From contig JANSLP010000061.1 of the NCBI GenBank assembly GCA_029298735.1, positions 1 to 64,000 of the forward strand: a stretch of DNA of 64,000 bases, written 5' to 3'. Both the position numbers and the translations under genes were made by a program. How positions within the stretch are numbered: position 1 is the first letter of the stretch; each line of letters begins with the position of its first letter. The stretch comes from Ophiostoma sp. CBS 140.51. Lineage: Eukaryota > Ascomycota > Sordariomycetes > Ophiostomatales > Ophiostomataceae. Shown piece by piece: positions 54,351 through 64,000 of this stretch. The notes below the pieces were generated by a model. The model was not told where the DNA came from and searched no databases. It saw only the letters and a program-made list of their open reading frames with translations.

Positions 54351-55142
54351 ATGGCGCCCTCACCGTTCCTTGTCGCCCGGGCCGGCCAACGGTTAACATC
54401 GACGGCAATGGCCTCCTCCTCCTCTTCCTCCTCGATCTGCCCGCTCCTCGCCGCTTCTCTCCGCCTCTCCCAGACATCCACACACACCGTCTCCTCCCAA
54501 ATACGCGGCTACAAACAGGTCACCCCTAAGGAGGGCCCGCCGATCCCCTCGCCCACGGCCCAACGCCCGGACATCCCGCCCTACCCTCTGGGCCCTCGCA
54601 CCATCTTCAAGCAGTCCAACAAGGGCCTGTACGGCAGCGCGGTCATCCAGTTTGGCAACAACGTGTCGCGCGAGACGGCCGTCATCTACCCGCAGAAGAC
54701 ACGGCGCAAGTGGTACCCCAACATCCAGGTAAAGCGGCTGTTTTCCGAGTCAATGGGCGTGTGGATCCGCACGCGCGTGAGTACACGGGTCCTGCGCACG
54801 ATTGACAAGGTTGGCGGCCTGGACACGTACCTGCTGGGCTCGAAGCCGGCGCGGATTGCCGAGCTGGGCCCGTGGGGCTGGCGTCTGCGGTGGCGGATCA
54901 TGCAGACGCCCAAGGTGCAGGAGCAGTTCCGACAAGAGCGGATTGCGCTGGGTCTGCCCGCCGAGGGACTGGAGGCGGCCCAGGCGGCGGCGGACGCTGC
55001 ACAGGCGCTGCTGGCGCACGAGATTGCGGAGGACAGCATTCTGGCCGAGGACACACAGAGGATGATTGACGAGGAGGTTGTGTTTGACATGGCGCCACAA
55101 GAAGGCTTCATGAACGAGGCAGACGGCAAGAAGTCGGCATAA
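54351..55142 (+). CDS. MRPL24: mitochondrial large-subunit ribosomal protein bL28m
   Basis: No intron; 263 residues. An N-terminal mitochondrial presequence rich in Ser, Ala and Arg covers about 50 residues. The bL28 core is then clear: GLYGSAVIQFGNNVSRETAV, then TRRKWYPNIQVKRLFSES, then RVSTRVLRTIDKVGGLDTYLL. The last 60 residues are an acidic Ala/Glu-rich C-terminal extension usual in fungal mitoribosomal proteins. Two in-frame ATGs occur near the start; the first is used because it lies in a clean context and gives the full presequence. Confidence 0.93.
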   Translation: MAPSPFLVARAGQRLTSTAMASSSSSSSICPLLAASLRLSQTSTHTVSSQIRGYKQVTPKEGPPIPSPTAQRPDIPPYPLGPRTIFKQSNKGLYGSAVIQFGNNVSRETAVIYPQKTRRKWYPNIQVKRLFSESMGVWIRTRVSTRVLRTIDKVGGLDTYLLGSKPARIAELGPWGWRLRWRIMQTPKVQEQFRQERIALGLPAEGLEAAQAAADAAQALLAHEIAEDSILAEDTQRMIDEEVVFDMAPQEGFMNEADGKKSA

Positions 55143-55693
55143 GTGGCGAGGGAGCACGAAAAAATACATGTTATATAGGGCGGTTGTTGTAGCATACTGT
55201 ACGAATACCAAAATCACAAAGACTCATTCACATTGTCACAGGACTGTCACGGGAGATGGTGCGTGTGTAAATGTTTGAAATATTAAAACTAGAAATGCAG
55301 GCATTGTGTCCAAACTCCGTATCCCGGAAGACGCCAGCACATGAAGGCATAAAGTGAAGACAATGGAAACAATGTTTGAGAACAGAAATATGACAAAAGA
55401 AATAAACAATGATGTCAACAGAATATGATACAAAAAGTGCCCAATCCAGTGCATGTGCAGGGTATCCATCTACCGATATTAAGAAACAAATAAACAAATG
55501 AAAAAGAGTGTGTTCAGACCCACTGCCTCGGCTCGACGGGCACGTTGGACTCGGCCTCGTACGGCGGCGGCACATAGAGATGAACGTGCCTGTGTGCCTG
55601 TCTGTGTGCCTGTCGTACGGGCGATGGTGCTCGAGGAGCCTGCGGCGGCTGTTGTGGCGATGGAGCCCTTGGAACATACTGCGGCGGCCGGTC
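55143..55693. other. 3'-to-3' intergenic region
   Basis: About 550 bases, convergent spacer between the bL28m and Prm1 genes. No gene is supported. Confidence 0.55.
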
Positions 55694-58000
55694 CTAGCGA
55701 CCGCCGGCAGCATCGTCCACATCGCCATAGCTGCTGCCCCTCCAGTGGCCCTTTTTCTCATAGACGACGCGGCGGCCACCCGTGCTAGACACTGACGTGC
55801 TTCCGCTGCCACTACTGCCAATATTGCGTGCTGTTCTCAGCTTTTCGTCACGAAGGTGCGCCGCAGTGGCATCGTCGACAGCCGCTGTCTCGGCACCGCC
55901 GTCAAAGCGAGGGAAGAATGGCACAACGTTTGCCTGGTGAGTGTCGACACCACGACTGTTTGGAGCTGGCCCACCATTGCCGTCAATGTCACCGGCGGTG
56001 GGGTAGAACCGCTGACCACCGTCGCCCCGCGTCTTGTCGGGCCGCATCATACCCATCATCGCGTGGACGATGCCGATTAGGACGACGACGACATAAACGA
56101 GGAGGAGGGCAGTAGAGATGAGAGCCTCCTGAACCAGACTGTTGTGCAGAGCGGTGACGACCTTGTCGACAGCGGCGGTGATATCGTCGCTAGTGACACT
56201 GCCGGGGTCTGACAAGAAGGACGTCAAAGAAGAATCGTTGCCAATGGAGTCGGCGGCGCCGGCCGAGAACGTGTTGTTGGGAAACATCGGAAGAGTGACG
56301 TGAGCATGGTCGTGGACCCAAGTGAGACCTTCCTCGATGGCGTCAATCTTGATGCCAATCAGACAGCGGACAATCTGCTGGACAGTGTTATCGAGAACGG
56401 TGCCGTTAAACACGGCATTGATGCCGTCGGAAATCTCCTCGGTAAAGACGTTGAGCGTGTGGTTGACGGCAGTGGTGGCGTTGACAACATAACCCAAGAT
56501 GTCATTGTTGATTTCGTTCTGGAAGTTGAGGAGGACACCGTTGGCATCGGTGGCCCAGTTGGTCGAGACGTTCTCGAGCGTGGTGACGACATTGTCGGCA
56601 AAGTTGCTGACCTCGGACGTGAGAGCGGGGGCCTCCTTCTTGATGGCGGCTAGCAGGATGGACTGGCAGACACAGGAGAAGTAGCCAGCCACAGCCAGAG
56701 ACAGCACAAAGAGCGCCGGGAAGCTGGTGGCATAGGCCATGGCCCAGCGGGCGAGCAGCTGACGTTTGCCGGCCTGGAAGAAGCGGCTGGCAAACTTGAT
56801 GCCAAACCCGGCCGTGTAGGGTCGGCTGGCGATGTACACAACGTCCAAGGGATCGTAGCCGTGCTGGGCCAAAACCTTGGCGCGGCGCTGCTGACTGCGC
56901 CACCGGCGGATCTCAATCATGGTCATGGGCACGCAGGCGAGGATGGCAAGGATGACGAGGACAACCAGGAAGGCAGTCTTGGCGTGGTTGGCAATGTTGT
57001 AGAGCGTCTCAAAGAACTTGGAAATGTTGTCGTTGCCCGAGCAAAAGGTGAGTGGTGTCTTTTTGGCGACGGGGAAGACGGACGTGTCGAAAGTATAGCC
57101 ACCGTAAGTGTTGTTGAGGACAGTCTTGACAGCATTGAACGGAATCGAAATGGCGTTCTTGGTAAAGTTCTCGGCCTGGTCGTAGGTGGGGATGGTGGTG
57201 TTAAGCGCCTGCAGCGTCTGGACGAAGCTGGTGTCGTCAATGTGAATGTTAGAGAGGTCGTTGATGGGTCCCGTCAAATTGAGCGTGGGCGGATCGAGTG
57301 TCTTGCCAAAGATGCTCGAGGCCGAAGCAATGGTGGAAAAGGCGGCATTGATCGTGTCCTGGACACTACTGACATCGTCCGACAACGTCGTGGTGATCTT
57401 GTCAATGGCCTCGTTCATGAGATCGGTGGCCTCGTTGGCGGCGCCAATGCCGACGTCCAGTCCGCCATGGATCAGGGCCGACGACAGACAGACATATGTG
57501 CCAATATAAAAGTTAATGACAAACAAAATCAGCTGCTCAACGCCCGTCAGGATCATGCCCAGCAGCTCGACCATGCCCTGCACGGTCTTGGAGATGCCCG
57601 TGGCGGCCAGGTCGTTGACGCCCACGCTCAGATAATGCGGCATCGACGCCATGGCGCTGCCAATGTCCTCGACCTTTGTGCAGGCAGCGAGTGCTTGGGT
57701 CTGGGCGTCGCCAATGTTGTCGTTGAGGCCGCCGACCAGAATCACGACGCGGGCGAGGACCAACAACAGCAAGATGGTCCAGCGGTTGAACCAGATCTGG
57801 GAGAGACGGGCGCGCAGGCCCAGGTAGGGCGTCGTGTCGCCGGCGGAGTCGTATTGCGGTGGCGGTGGCCCACCGGGGCCAGCAGCAGCACCAGGCTGGT
57901 TGCCGAGCTTGAAGTTTTGCATTTCAAACGAGTCATGGTTGAGTGTTGGCGGAACGTCGGGGTAAGGCTGAGCGTCCGGCTTTTCTCTAAAAAAGCCCAT
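55694..58000 (-). CDS. prm1: plasma membrane fusion protein Prm1
   Basis: No intron; 768 residues from the ATG at 58000 (upstream in-frame ATGs give a low-complexity Pro tract and are unlikely). Four to five membrane segments are visible (about 80-100, 180-200, 375-400, 465-490 and 655-675), separated by large Asn/Thr-rich ectodomains with many N-glycosylation sites. The order of helices and the C-terminal GHWRGSSYGDVDD tail are characteristic of Prm1. The protein acts at sites of cell-cell contact during mating and vegetative hyphal fusion. It is flanked on its 5' side by a very long non-coding region. Confidence 0.92.
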   Translation of the reverse strand: MGFFREKPDAQPYPDVPPTLNHDSFEMQNFKLGNQPGAAAGPGGPPPPQYDSAGDTTPYLGLRARLSQIWFNRWTILLLLVLARVVILVGGLNDNIGDAQTQALAACTKVEDIGSAMASMPHYLSVGVNDLAATGISKTVQGMVELLGMILTGVEQLILFVINFYIGTYVCLSSALIHGGLDVGIGAANEATDLMNEAIDKITTTLSDDVSSVQDTINAAFSTIASASSIFGKTLDPPTLNLTGPINDLSNIHIDDTSFVQTLQALNTTIPTYDQAENFTKNAISIPFNAVKTVLNNTYGGYTFDTSVFPVAKKTPLTFCSGNDNISKFFETLYNIANHAKTAFLVVLVILAILACVPMTMIEIRRWRSQQRRAKVLAQHGYDPLDVVYIASRPYTAGFGIKFASRFFQAGKRQLLARWAMAYATSFPALFVLSLAVAGYFSCVCQSILLAAIKKEAPALTSEVSNFADNVVTTLENVSTNWATDANGVLLNFQNEINNDILGYVVNATTAVNHTLNVFTEEISDGINAVFNGTVLDNTVQQIVRCLIGIKIDAIEEGLTWVHDHAHVTLPMFPNNTFSAGAADSIGNDSSLTSFLSDPGSVTSDDITAAVDKVVTALHNSLVQEALISTALLLVYVVVVLIGIVHAMMGMMRPDKTRGDGGQRFYPTAGDIDGNGGPAPNSRGVDTHQANVVPFFPRFDGGAETAAVDDATAAHLRDEKLRTARNIGSSGSGSTSVSSTGGRRVVYEKKGHWRGSSYGDVDDAAGGR

Positions 58001-61000
58001 TGTGCGGTGGGTAGGGAGAAGAAGAGGAGGAGGAGGAGGAGGAGGAAGGTGTGAGGGAGAGAGAAGTTGAGGGTGGGAGTGTGTCCCGGTTGTTGTGTCG
58101 ATGTCGTGATATTCGAGTCGGGTGTTTGTATGAATCGGTGGTAGAAGTCGAATGTAGGAGAACGAAAGAATCAAAAAAGAAAGGAAACAGAACGAAGCAG
58201 ACTAGGCCGGACCGTCAAGGTATTAAGAATGCTCGTGGAAGGTTGTGGGTGGTTGTGCGTTCTTGTGAACGTGGTCGTTGTTCATGTAAGTGAACTGGGG
58301 AGCAGTAAAGATATGGGTGAAATAGAACAAATAAGAATTAAAAGCGTGTGTGGTAGCAAACCAAGAATAGAAGGTGTGTGAAAAGGGGAAGGTATGGGAG
58401 GCAAAATGGAAGAAATGTAAATACAAGAAAAAAGGAAAGCTTGTCAAAGGGACAAAAAGGGATGGTAGCGGATGTAAAAAGAGACTCTATCAAGTTAATA
58501 CTAAAGAGAGGTCCTGGGAAATGGGAATAAGAAACTCGTGGGAACTGTCAAAGACGTGAATCACCTGGCCAGCAGACAATGAAAAGGCAACGCTTGTTCG
58601 TGACAAAAGGTCAAAAGAAGTGAAAAGGTGTAGAGCAGGGGGTGCCAATGGGAGGCGAGGTGTATAACCAGGTATATGACGGGGGCGAAACAGGAAAAGA
58701 AGAAAAGAAATGGACAAAAGAGGATGATGGTGAGGAAGTAGGAAGTAGGAAGGAAAATGGGAAGAAAGGAAAGAGGTAAAAATGAAGAGACGAAAATCAG
58801 AACAGAAGGAAAAGGAAGAGGAAGTAGGAGCAGGAAGAGAAAAGGAACAGGGCAAACAGAGACGAGACGAGACCAAACAAGAGGAGGAAGAGAAGACTGC
58901 GGTCGTTGTGTTATGCACATAAAAAGTACATCGTGGGGCCCCTGGCCTACGTTTGTTTGGACCACAGCGTTTTCTAGCTGTTTGAGCTTCTCGGGCGTCT
59001 TTTTCTTTTTGGCTCTGTGGCTCTTTGGCGCCTAACAAACAAACTGCGAAAATGACGATCTTAGCATTTCTAAATAAGGTTTGCAGGCATCCAAAGAAAA
59101 AAAGACCCGAAAGAAGCCTCAAAGGGACCCTTGTTTGAGCATTTGCACGTTTGAGAACCCTCAATAAAAAAGACGACAATAGAAATCGTCAATCAGAGTG
59201 AAAAGAGAGGCCTTTCACCTTCAATGGGGCCTTTGTTGGGCCAGGAACAATGTAAGTGGGATTGGGCCAATCAGCGTGCGAGAACGGTCTTTTTTGCACC
59301 CGCCGTTTTGCGATTTGCGCTGGAGAGGAATCTATTTTGAGAGTGCCTTCCGTCCACCAGCGCCTACCGAGACAGCGGGAAGAGAAGTGGGGATCTCTTT
59401 TATGAAGTTCTCTTTTTCTCGTTGTCACAATCTGGCCTCCTTGTTTATGCCTTCGCTCACTTAAATCACGGTGTATTTTAACACTGAGTTGTGCTCTTCA
59501 GATCCATGACAAAGGTAAAGAAGGAGAAGTGAAAAGAGAGGCAGATAGGCCAAACAAAAATCGAGACTGAAAAAAAGACGGAAGAGAACATCGTCCTCCG
59601 GCATCACTGTTCATGACTTTTGGTTTCTTGCAACTCGCTTCAGAATGTGGCAGTGCATGGAACAGACGCTTGAGAAGGTGTTCACCGTTCTCTTCTTCCC
59701 TTGTTCGTGGAGTCGGCTCGTCCTGACCTGTCGTCTGGAAGAGCTTTGCTCATGTGCCCATGGGAAATGCACTGAAGCTTCTGAAGGGCAGCGATCGTCA
59801 GTGGACACCACCACTTTATAAATAAGGTTGAGGCAAGGTATGGAGAGCAGGGGTCGTGACCGGGGTTGCCCTCGTTGCTTTTTGTCTGGTTTGCCTTTGT
59901 CGCTCTCACTTTGTTCCTTGCTTCTTTGTTCCTCTTTCTTCGCGTATTTCTTCCTGTTTTTTTATCGTCGTCGCGCCCTGGCTTGTTGGCCCTGGTGGCG
60001 GTTTCAGTGAAAGCTAGGCCGCTCCCGGTGACCAACCATTTTCAGCACCAAAATGGCAACATTGAACCCCGCCAATAACTGGCCCCTTTTCTCGTGCACA
60101 AGCCAGACGGGCCGTTAGTGCTGGCGATTTTGAGCCATTCAAACTCGTGGAAAAGCCATTCGTTCATTCAAACGTCCCATTGAGGAAATCGAGGCCTCTC
60201 GTTACTGGCTGTCGCCAACAGAAAAGTAGTCTCAAAAACAAGGATTCAACCACCTTCACCACCACACTCACCACACTCACCGCACTCGCCACCCGGCGAC
60301 AATATCGTGCTCCTCCGTCCAGGGCAACAACGTGCGCTCGCCTCGGCTAGTCAACTTGGGAAAAAAGGCATCTAGACGCGTTTGCAAACTGGCGAGAAGC
60401 ATGAATCTTGGTCTCGACATCTGCTAGTACAGATTCAGGACAGTCTATGCAGCAGACTGGAAGAGACAATGAGAAGTGAAGGCGGCCTCCAAGCGGCGAA
60501 ACTGACGATGGACGACAAAAGAAACCGACAAGCATGAATGCTGAAGTCAACCATCGTCATTATTGTCGGCGGCTGTTGTCGCGGCCGACGATGGCTGCCC
60601 GCAAACGATTGGTCGTCAGCGACCAGCGCTTGTGACCCTTGTCTCACGACAGGACTAGCTATTATGACAGTGGACGTCCTCCGGCAGCAACCGCCGACCC
60701 CACTGACGATTGATCTGAAGTGATCCTCCAGTGCCAGAAGCACAGACAAAACCAGCACGGACAGGCGACAGACCGCCAAAACAGACCAAAACAGACAGGA
60801 CAGGCCAAAAATATCCACCCTCCACCCACAACGATGAAACACACAGCAGGAACAACCGCCACCAATCCGTGCCATCTTTGTCGTACAACATATTTCTGCT
60901 CTTTTTTTGAAGTGTGTCGTTTTTTTGTGTTTTTTTTTTTTTTGCCGTTGTTTGGCTTCGAATTTGTGAGTAGTCGTGACATGTCATGTGGAAGGTGAGA

Positions 61001-61496
61001 TGCTCTCTCTAATAGTTGCCTCACTTACCAAAGAGTTGTGACTTTGAAAGTACCCAATATCAACGGTGACGAAGTCAGATATAAGACGTGATATCAGTGT
61101 CAACTTTGATCCACCTTGGATATATGCATGTCACCTCCCGTTTGTCTCAAAATATTCACTTAAATCACACGTAAAAGTAAGACGAGAGTACCTATGTCAA
61201 TAATACTGCAAGGCCAGTGATGTTTGCAATTAAGCGAATGTGCACCGTAGCACACAATGACAACCTCATTTTCTAACAAATCGACTTCCACCACTGGGCA
61301 GTACGACGCAGTCATATCACGTAGTCAAGATTCTGTTCTGTATTCCCCGTCGAGTCTGTCAAAAGTTTGATGTTAACCACGGCGGCGAGTCATGCCCATT
61401 GTGTTTGCATGAAGTCAGCTACATGTCGAGATGTATTACGAAATCGACATATAAAATTGAATGAAAATACTCCAATATCTTGCCCATGAACTTCTT
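58001..61496. other. 3.5 kb gene-poor region
   Basis: No protein gene can be supported: open frames are short, antisense to each other and without coding codon use. The stretch near Prm1 is purine-rich on the plus strand (a pyrimidine-rich 5' leader on the gene strand), and a poly-T tract lies at about 60920-60952. It may hold a long promoter, a 5' leader, or a non-coding RNA. Confidence 0.5.
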
Positions 61497-62106
61497 TCAA
61501 CAGCTCCATCCTTGTCCCGCCTCGCTGCTTGGTACACCGCCGGTCTCTCCATCCACACCGGGAATCGGCTCCCCGACAACAATCACGTCCTGTCCGGCCA
61601 TCGCCCGCAGTCCACCGGGTGTCTCCAGGTCCAGAAAATGGGCACAGTCCGCTGCCATCCGCTTGAAGTCGTCGCTCGCATGGAACGCCACTATATCGTC
61701 CCAGTCACGCACCCACATCGTCGTGCAGGCGTCATAGTCCAAGATAGCAACGCCCAGTTGGGGCACGCGTGCCTGCATGTCGGGCGTGCAGTGGTGTTGG
61801 GTGTAGCGGAGGACGTTATATTTCTTGAAAGCGTGCGAGGCCGCCGTCAGGTCGGCATGGACTGTGGCCCAGTGCTTGTAGAAGTGGTCGTAAGAAACGT
61901 CGGCCCTCTTGTTGAAGAAGAGGGAGATTTTTATGCAGGCTGTCATCGTTAGTGAGCAGGCAGACAACATTGATAAAGACAGTGCACCTACGCTGGTACT
62001 TGATAGGCGTGTTGTAGTCAAACTGGGGATAGGTAAACGTGTGGTCGATGTGCTCGTGCTGTTGAGCACGCAGCCGAGGCTGGTCGCTGTTCTTGTCTTG
62101 GCTCAT
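61497..62106 (-). CDS. EthD-domain protein
   Basis: Two exons read right to left, 61992-62106 and 61497-61939, with a 52-nt intron (GTAGGT...GACAG, branch CTAAC): 185 residues. After a charged N-terminal 40 residues, the EthD ferredoxin-like fold is recognised from CIKISLFFNKRADVSYDHFYKHWATVHADL and the later DACTTMWVRDWDDIVAF plus FLDLETPG. EthD-type proteins are small dimeric enzymes or accessory proteins, often linked to ring-modifying reactions. No cluster partner is visible here. Confidence 0.85.
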
Positions 62107-63148
62107 GATGGTGGTGATGCTGTCGACGGCGATATTTGAAGTGTAGTAGAGCCCCAGGTCTGTGAGGAGACAACCAGCCAGAAAGGTAACCACCTGCATT
62201 TATATCTCGTCTACCCCGGGTATTGATCATACGCTACGCCGTTGAGCTTCACACAAAATCCGGGGTAGCTCAACGCATCGCGTGCCAACGTTGGAGATTC
62301 GTCTCCTCATGGTTATCCATTTCCGTCGTCAAATGCGGAGGTGCTCAAGCTAACTCAATATGATTGACAGCAGCTCGAACTTTAAATATATGCTCGAAGG
62401 CACTTTCTGGTCTCCTGAAGCTCTTTCCGTACATCTTCTATTTTACTGGAAATTTTGAAGATTACAACAAATGACTTTCAAAAATACAAATGTGTTGAGA
62501 AATTGAGACCTTGATTGGAATGATATTTAATTCTCACAATTAATTCTGTACATGCTGAAAACTGACCAAAACAGACAAAATAATACAAAACAAAATATTG
62601 TTTGCATGCAGTTTATTGTAAAATATCCATCATTTTTTTTAAAATTTTTTTTTTATGAAAAACAAACAATTATTTTCTTCCTGATTTACTCGAAATGGAC
62701 ATTGTGGTGTCTCGGTGTAAGTCGACTGTCACTGTGGAGACCTGTTGTCCGCCAATGCCAGAGCTCCTCCCCTGCCAAAAGGTGGTGCCGCTTATCGACG
62801 GCTCTTCCCTGAACTCGCTCCCCTGCAGCTGCAGGCCCCAAAATTTTTTATGGCTGGGCAGAGGTGACTCAACAAAGGGCAAAATAGCTGCGAGGCTGGC
62901 TTTTGGTGACTTTCCGACTTTTTCCCCACGACGGACTATCTCAACCCACTTTGCTGTTTTCCCTCACGATACCTAATCCGAGCCCAATCGAACCCAATTG
63001 AACGCCAATTCACGTCGCCGACACTCAATTGCACTCAATTGACCCTTTTCGACCTCGATTCGACACCCTACGAGCCAATTGGCCTTATCAGCTCTCTCTC
63101 TCTCTCTCTCGACAAATTCTCTCCACCCCCTCCTACCACACATCCACA
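62107..63148. promoter_or_regulatory. upstream region of argininosuccinate lyase
   Basis: About 1 kb between the divergent EthD and argininosuccinate lyase genes. The left part is AT-rich with poly-A/T tracts; a CT dinucleotide run (about 63093-63110) lies just upstream of the ATG, in the likely 5' leader. Confidence 0.5.
62865..62871 (+). promoter_or_regulatory. Gcn4/CPC1-type site upstream of argininosuccinate lyase
   Basis: A perfect TGACTCA, about 280 bases before the ATG. This is the binding site of the general amino-acid control activator (Gcn4 in yeast, CPC1 in Neurospora), which controls arginine biosynthetic genes. The match of element and gene function makes it credible. Confidence 0.6.
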
Positions 63149-64000
63149 ATGGCATCCCAACAGAAGCAGGCCAACATGCTCTGGGGCGGCCGCTTCACCG
63201 GCGGTCTCGACCCCTTGATGGTCGCCTACAACGAGAGTATCTACTTTGACCAGGTCCTGCACAAGCAGGATGTTCTGGGCAGCATTGCTTTTGCGCGCGC
63301 CAACTTCAACGCCGGCATCCTCACCAAGGAGGAGTTTGACAAGATTGAGAGCGGCCTGCAGGCCGTCGAGGCCGAGTGGGTTGCCGGTACGTTCAAGATT
63401 GTCCCCGGTGTCGACGAGGACATTCACACGGCCAACGAGCGCCGTCTTGGCGAGATTATCGGCAAGGACGTTGCCGGCAAGCTGCACACGGGCCGTTCGC
63501 GCAACGAGCAGATTGCCACAGATATGCGCATGTGGCTGCGCGACGAGCTGCGCAAGATTGAAAAGTTTTTGGTGTCCTTCCTCCAGGTCACCGCCCAGCG
63601 CGCTGCCACTGAGGTCGACCTGCTGATGCCCGGCTACACCCACCTGCAGCGTGCCCAGCCCATCCGCTGGAGCCACTGGATGCTGTCGTACGGTCTGGCT
63701 TTCGCTTCGGATCTGGAGCGCCTGCGCGAGGTCATCAAGCGCGTTAACCGTTCGCCGCTGGGCTGCGGTGCTCTCGCGGGTAACCCCTTTGGTATCGACC
63801 GTGCCGCCATGGCCGCTGAGCTGGGTTTCGACGAGCTGCTGTGGAACTCCATGGGCGGTGTCGCCGACCGTGACTTCGTCGCCGAGACTCTGCAGTGGGG
63901 CGCCACGCTCATGCAGCACATCTCCCGGTGGGCCGAGGACCTGATTGTCTACTCGACCGCCGAGTTTGGCTTTGTTCGTCTGGCCGACGCCTACTCGACC
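63149..64000 (+). CDS. argininosuccinate lyase, 5' part (cut by the window edge)
   Basis: 284 codons from the ATG at 63149 are open to the end of the window; the remaining ~180 residues lie outside. The N-terminus NMLWGGRFTGGLDPLMVAYN is diagnostic. Other family blocks are VDEDIHTANERRLGEIIG, KLHTGRSRNEQIATDMRMWLRDEL, the Thr-His of the catalytic pair in GYTHLQRAQPIRWSHWMLSY, and NRSPLGCGALAGNPFGIDR. It catalyses the last step of arginine synthesis, splitting argininosuccinate into arginine and fumarate. No intron is seen so far. A TGACTCA site lies upstream. Confidence 0.96.
   Translation, partial: MASQQKQANMLWGGRFTGGLDPLMVAYNESIYFDQVLHKQDVLGSIAFARANFNAGILTKEEFDKIESGLQAVEAEWVAGTFKIVPGVDEDIHTANERRLGEIIGKDVAGKLHTGRSRNEQIATDMRMWLRDELRKIEKFLVSFLQVTAQRAATEVDLLMPGYTHLQRAQPIRWSHWMLSYGLAFASDLERLREVIKRVNRSPLGCGALAGNPFGIDRAAMAAELGFDELLWNSMGGVADRDFVAETLQWGATLMQHISRWAEDLIVYSTAEFGFVRLADAYST

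Noticed and set aside
56861..58054. 397-codon plus-strand frame opposite Prm1
   Set aside because: Antisense shadow; the minus strand carries the Prm1 features.
60917..60955. Poly-T tract as a retroelement tail
   Set aside because: No element with target-site duplications is attached; a simple T-rich tract is sufficient.
63068..63919. 283-codon minus-strand frame opposite argininosuccinate lyase
   Set aside because: Antisense shadow of a highly conserved enzyme gene.

Overview
The window is nuclear DNA of a filamentous ascomycete (Pezizomycotina, most likely a Sordariomycete). The evidence is short GT-AG introns of about 55-85 nt with CTAAC-type branch points, GC-rich coding sequence, pyrimidine-rich promoters, fungal-only families (Crh GH16, 2EXR, Prm1, fungal_trans factors) and signs of repeat-induced point mutation (RIP). 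The species cannot be named from the sequence alone. All protein calls come from reading motifs and splice sites by eye; no database search was run.

Layout. 1-9.3 kb: a Crh-type GPI cell-wall transglycosylase, a 2EXR protein, a decayed NLR (NACHT-ankyrin) relic and an intact secreted tannase/feruloyl esterase. 9.3-25.9 kb: a degenerate accessory island that starts right after the tannase stop codon and ends in a second, 5'-truncated copy of the tannase 3' end. It holds three LTRs of one retrotransposon family, a LINE reverse-transcriptase scrap, RIP-damaged copies of host-like genes (SNF2 helicase and its overlapping upstream ORF, Tcp11, CENP-B/HTH protein, BCS1-like AAA ATPase, chromodomain protein), and a few open genes (a nuclease-kinase fusion, a membrane protein, a second 2EXR protein). 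Almost every nonsense codon in the damaged copies is TAA or TAG where CAA or CAG would be expected, the classical RIP outcome.

26.2-49.2 kb: a compact catabolic cluster whose content matches the nicotinate-inducible hxn genes of Aspergillus nidulans almost item by item: two FAD monooxygenases (hxnX, hxnV), a C2H2 plus fungal_trans regulator (hxnR), a short-chain dehydrogenase (hxnW), a cyclic-imide hydrolase of the polysaccharide-deacetylase fold (hxnM), an amidase (hxnN), an old-yellow-enzyme reductase (hxnT), an MFS transporter and a 2-oxoglutarate dioxygenase (hxnY), followed by a YtcJ-like amidohydrolase that may be an extra member. The logic is uptake, ring hydroxylation, ring reduction, imide opening and amide hydrolysis under one regulator. 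The molybdenum hydroxylase hxnS, the expected first enzyme, is not in the window.

50.5-64 kb: housekeeping genes: mitochondrial aspartate aminotransferase (with an apparent 3-nt microexon), a conserved coiled-coil protein, mitochondrial ribosomal protein bL28m, the cell-fusion protein Prm1, an EthD-domain protein, and the 5' part of argininosuccinate lyase with a Gcn4/CPC1-type site upstream. No tRNA, rRNA or CRISPR was recognised.
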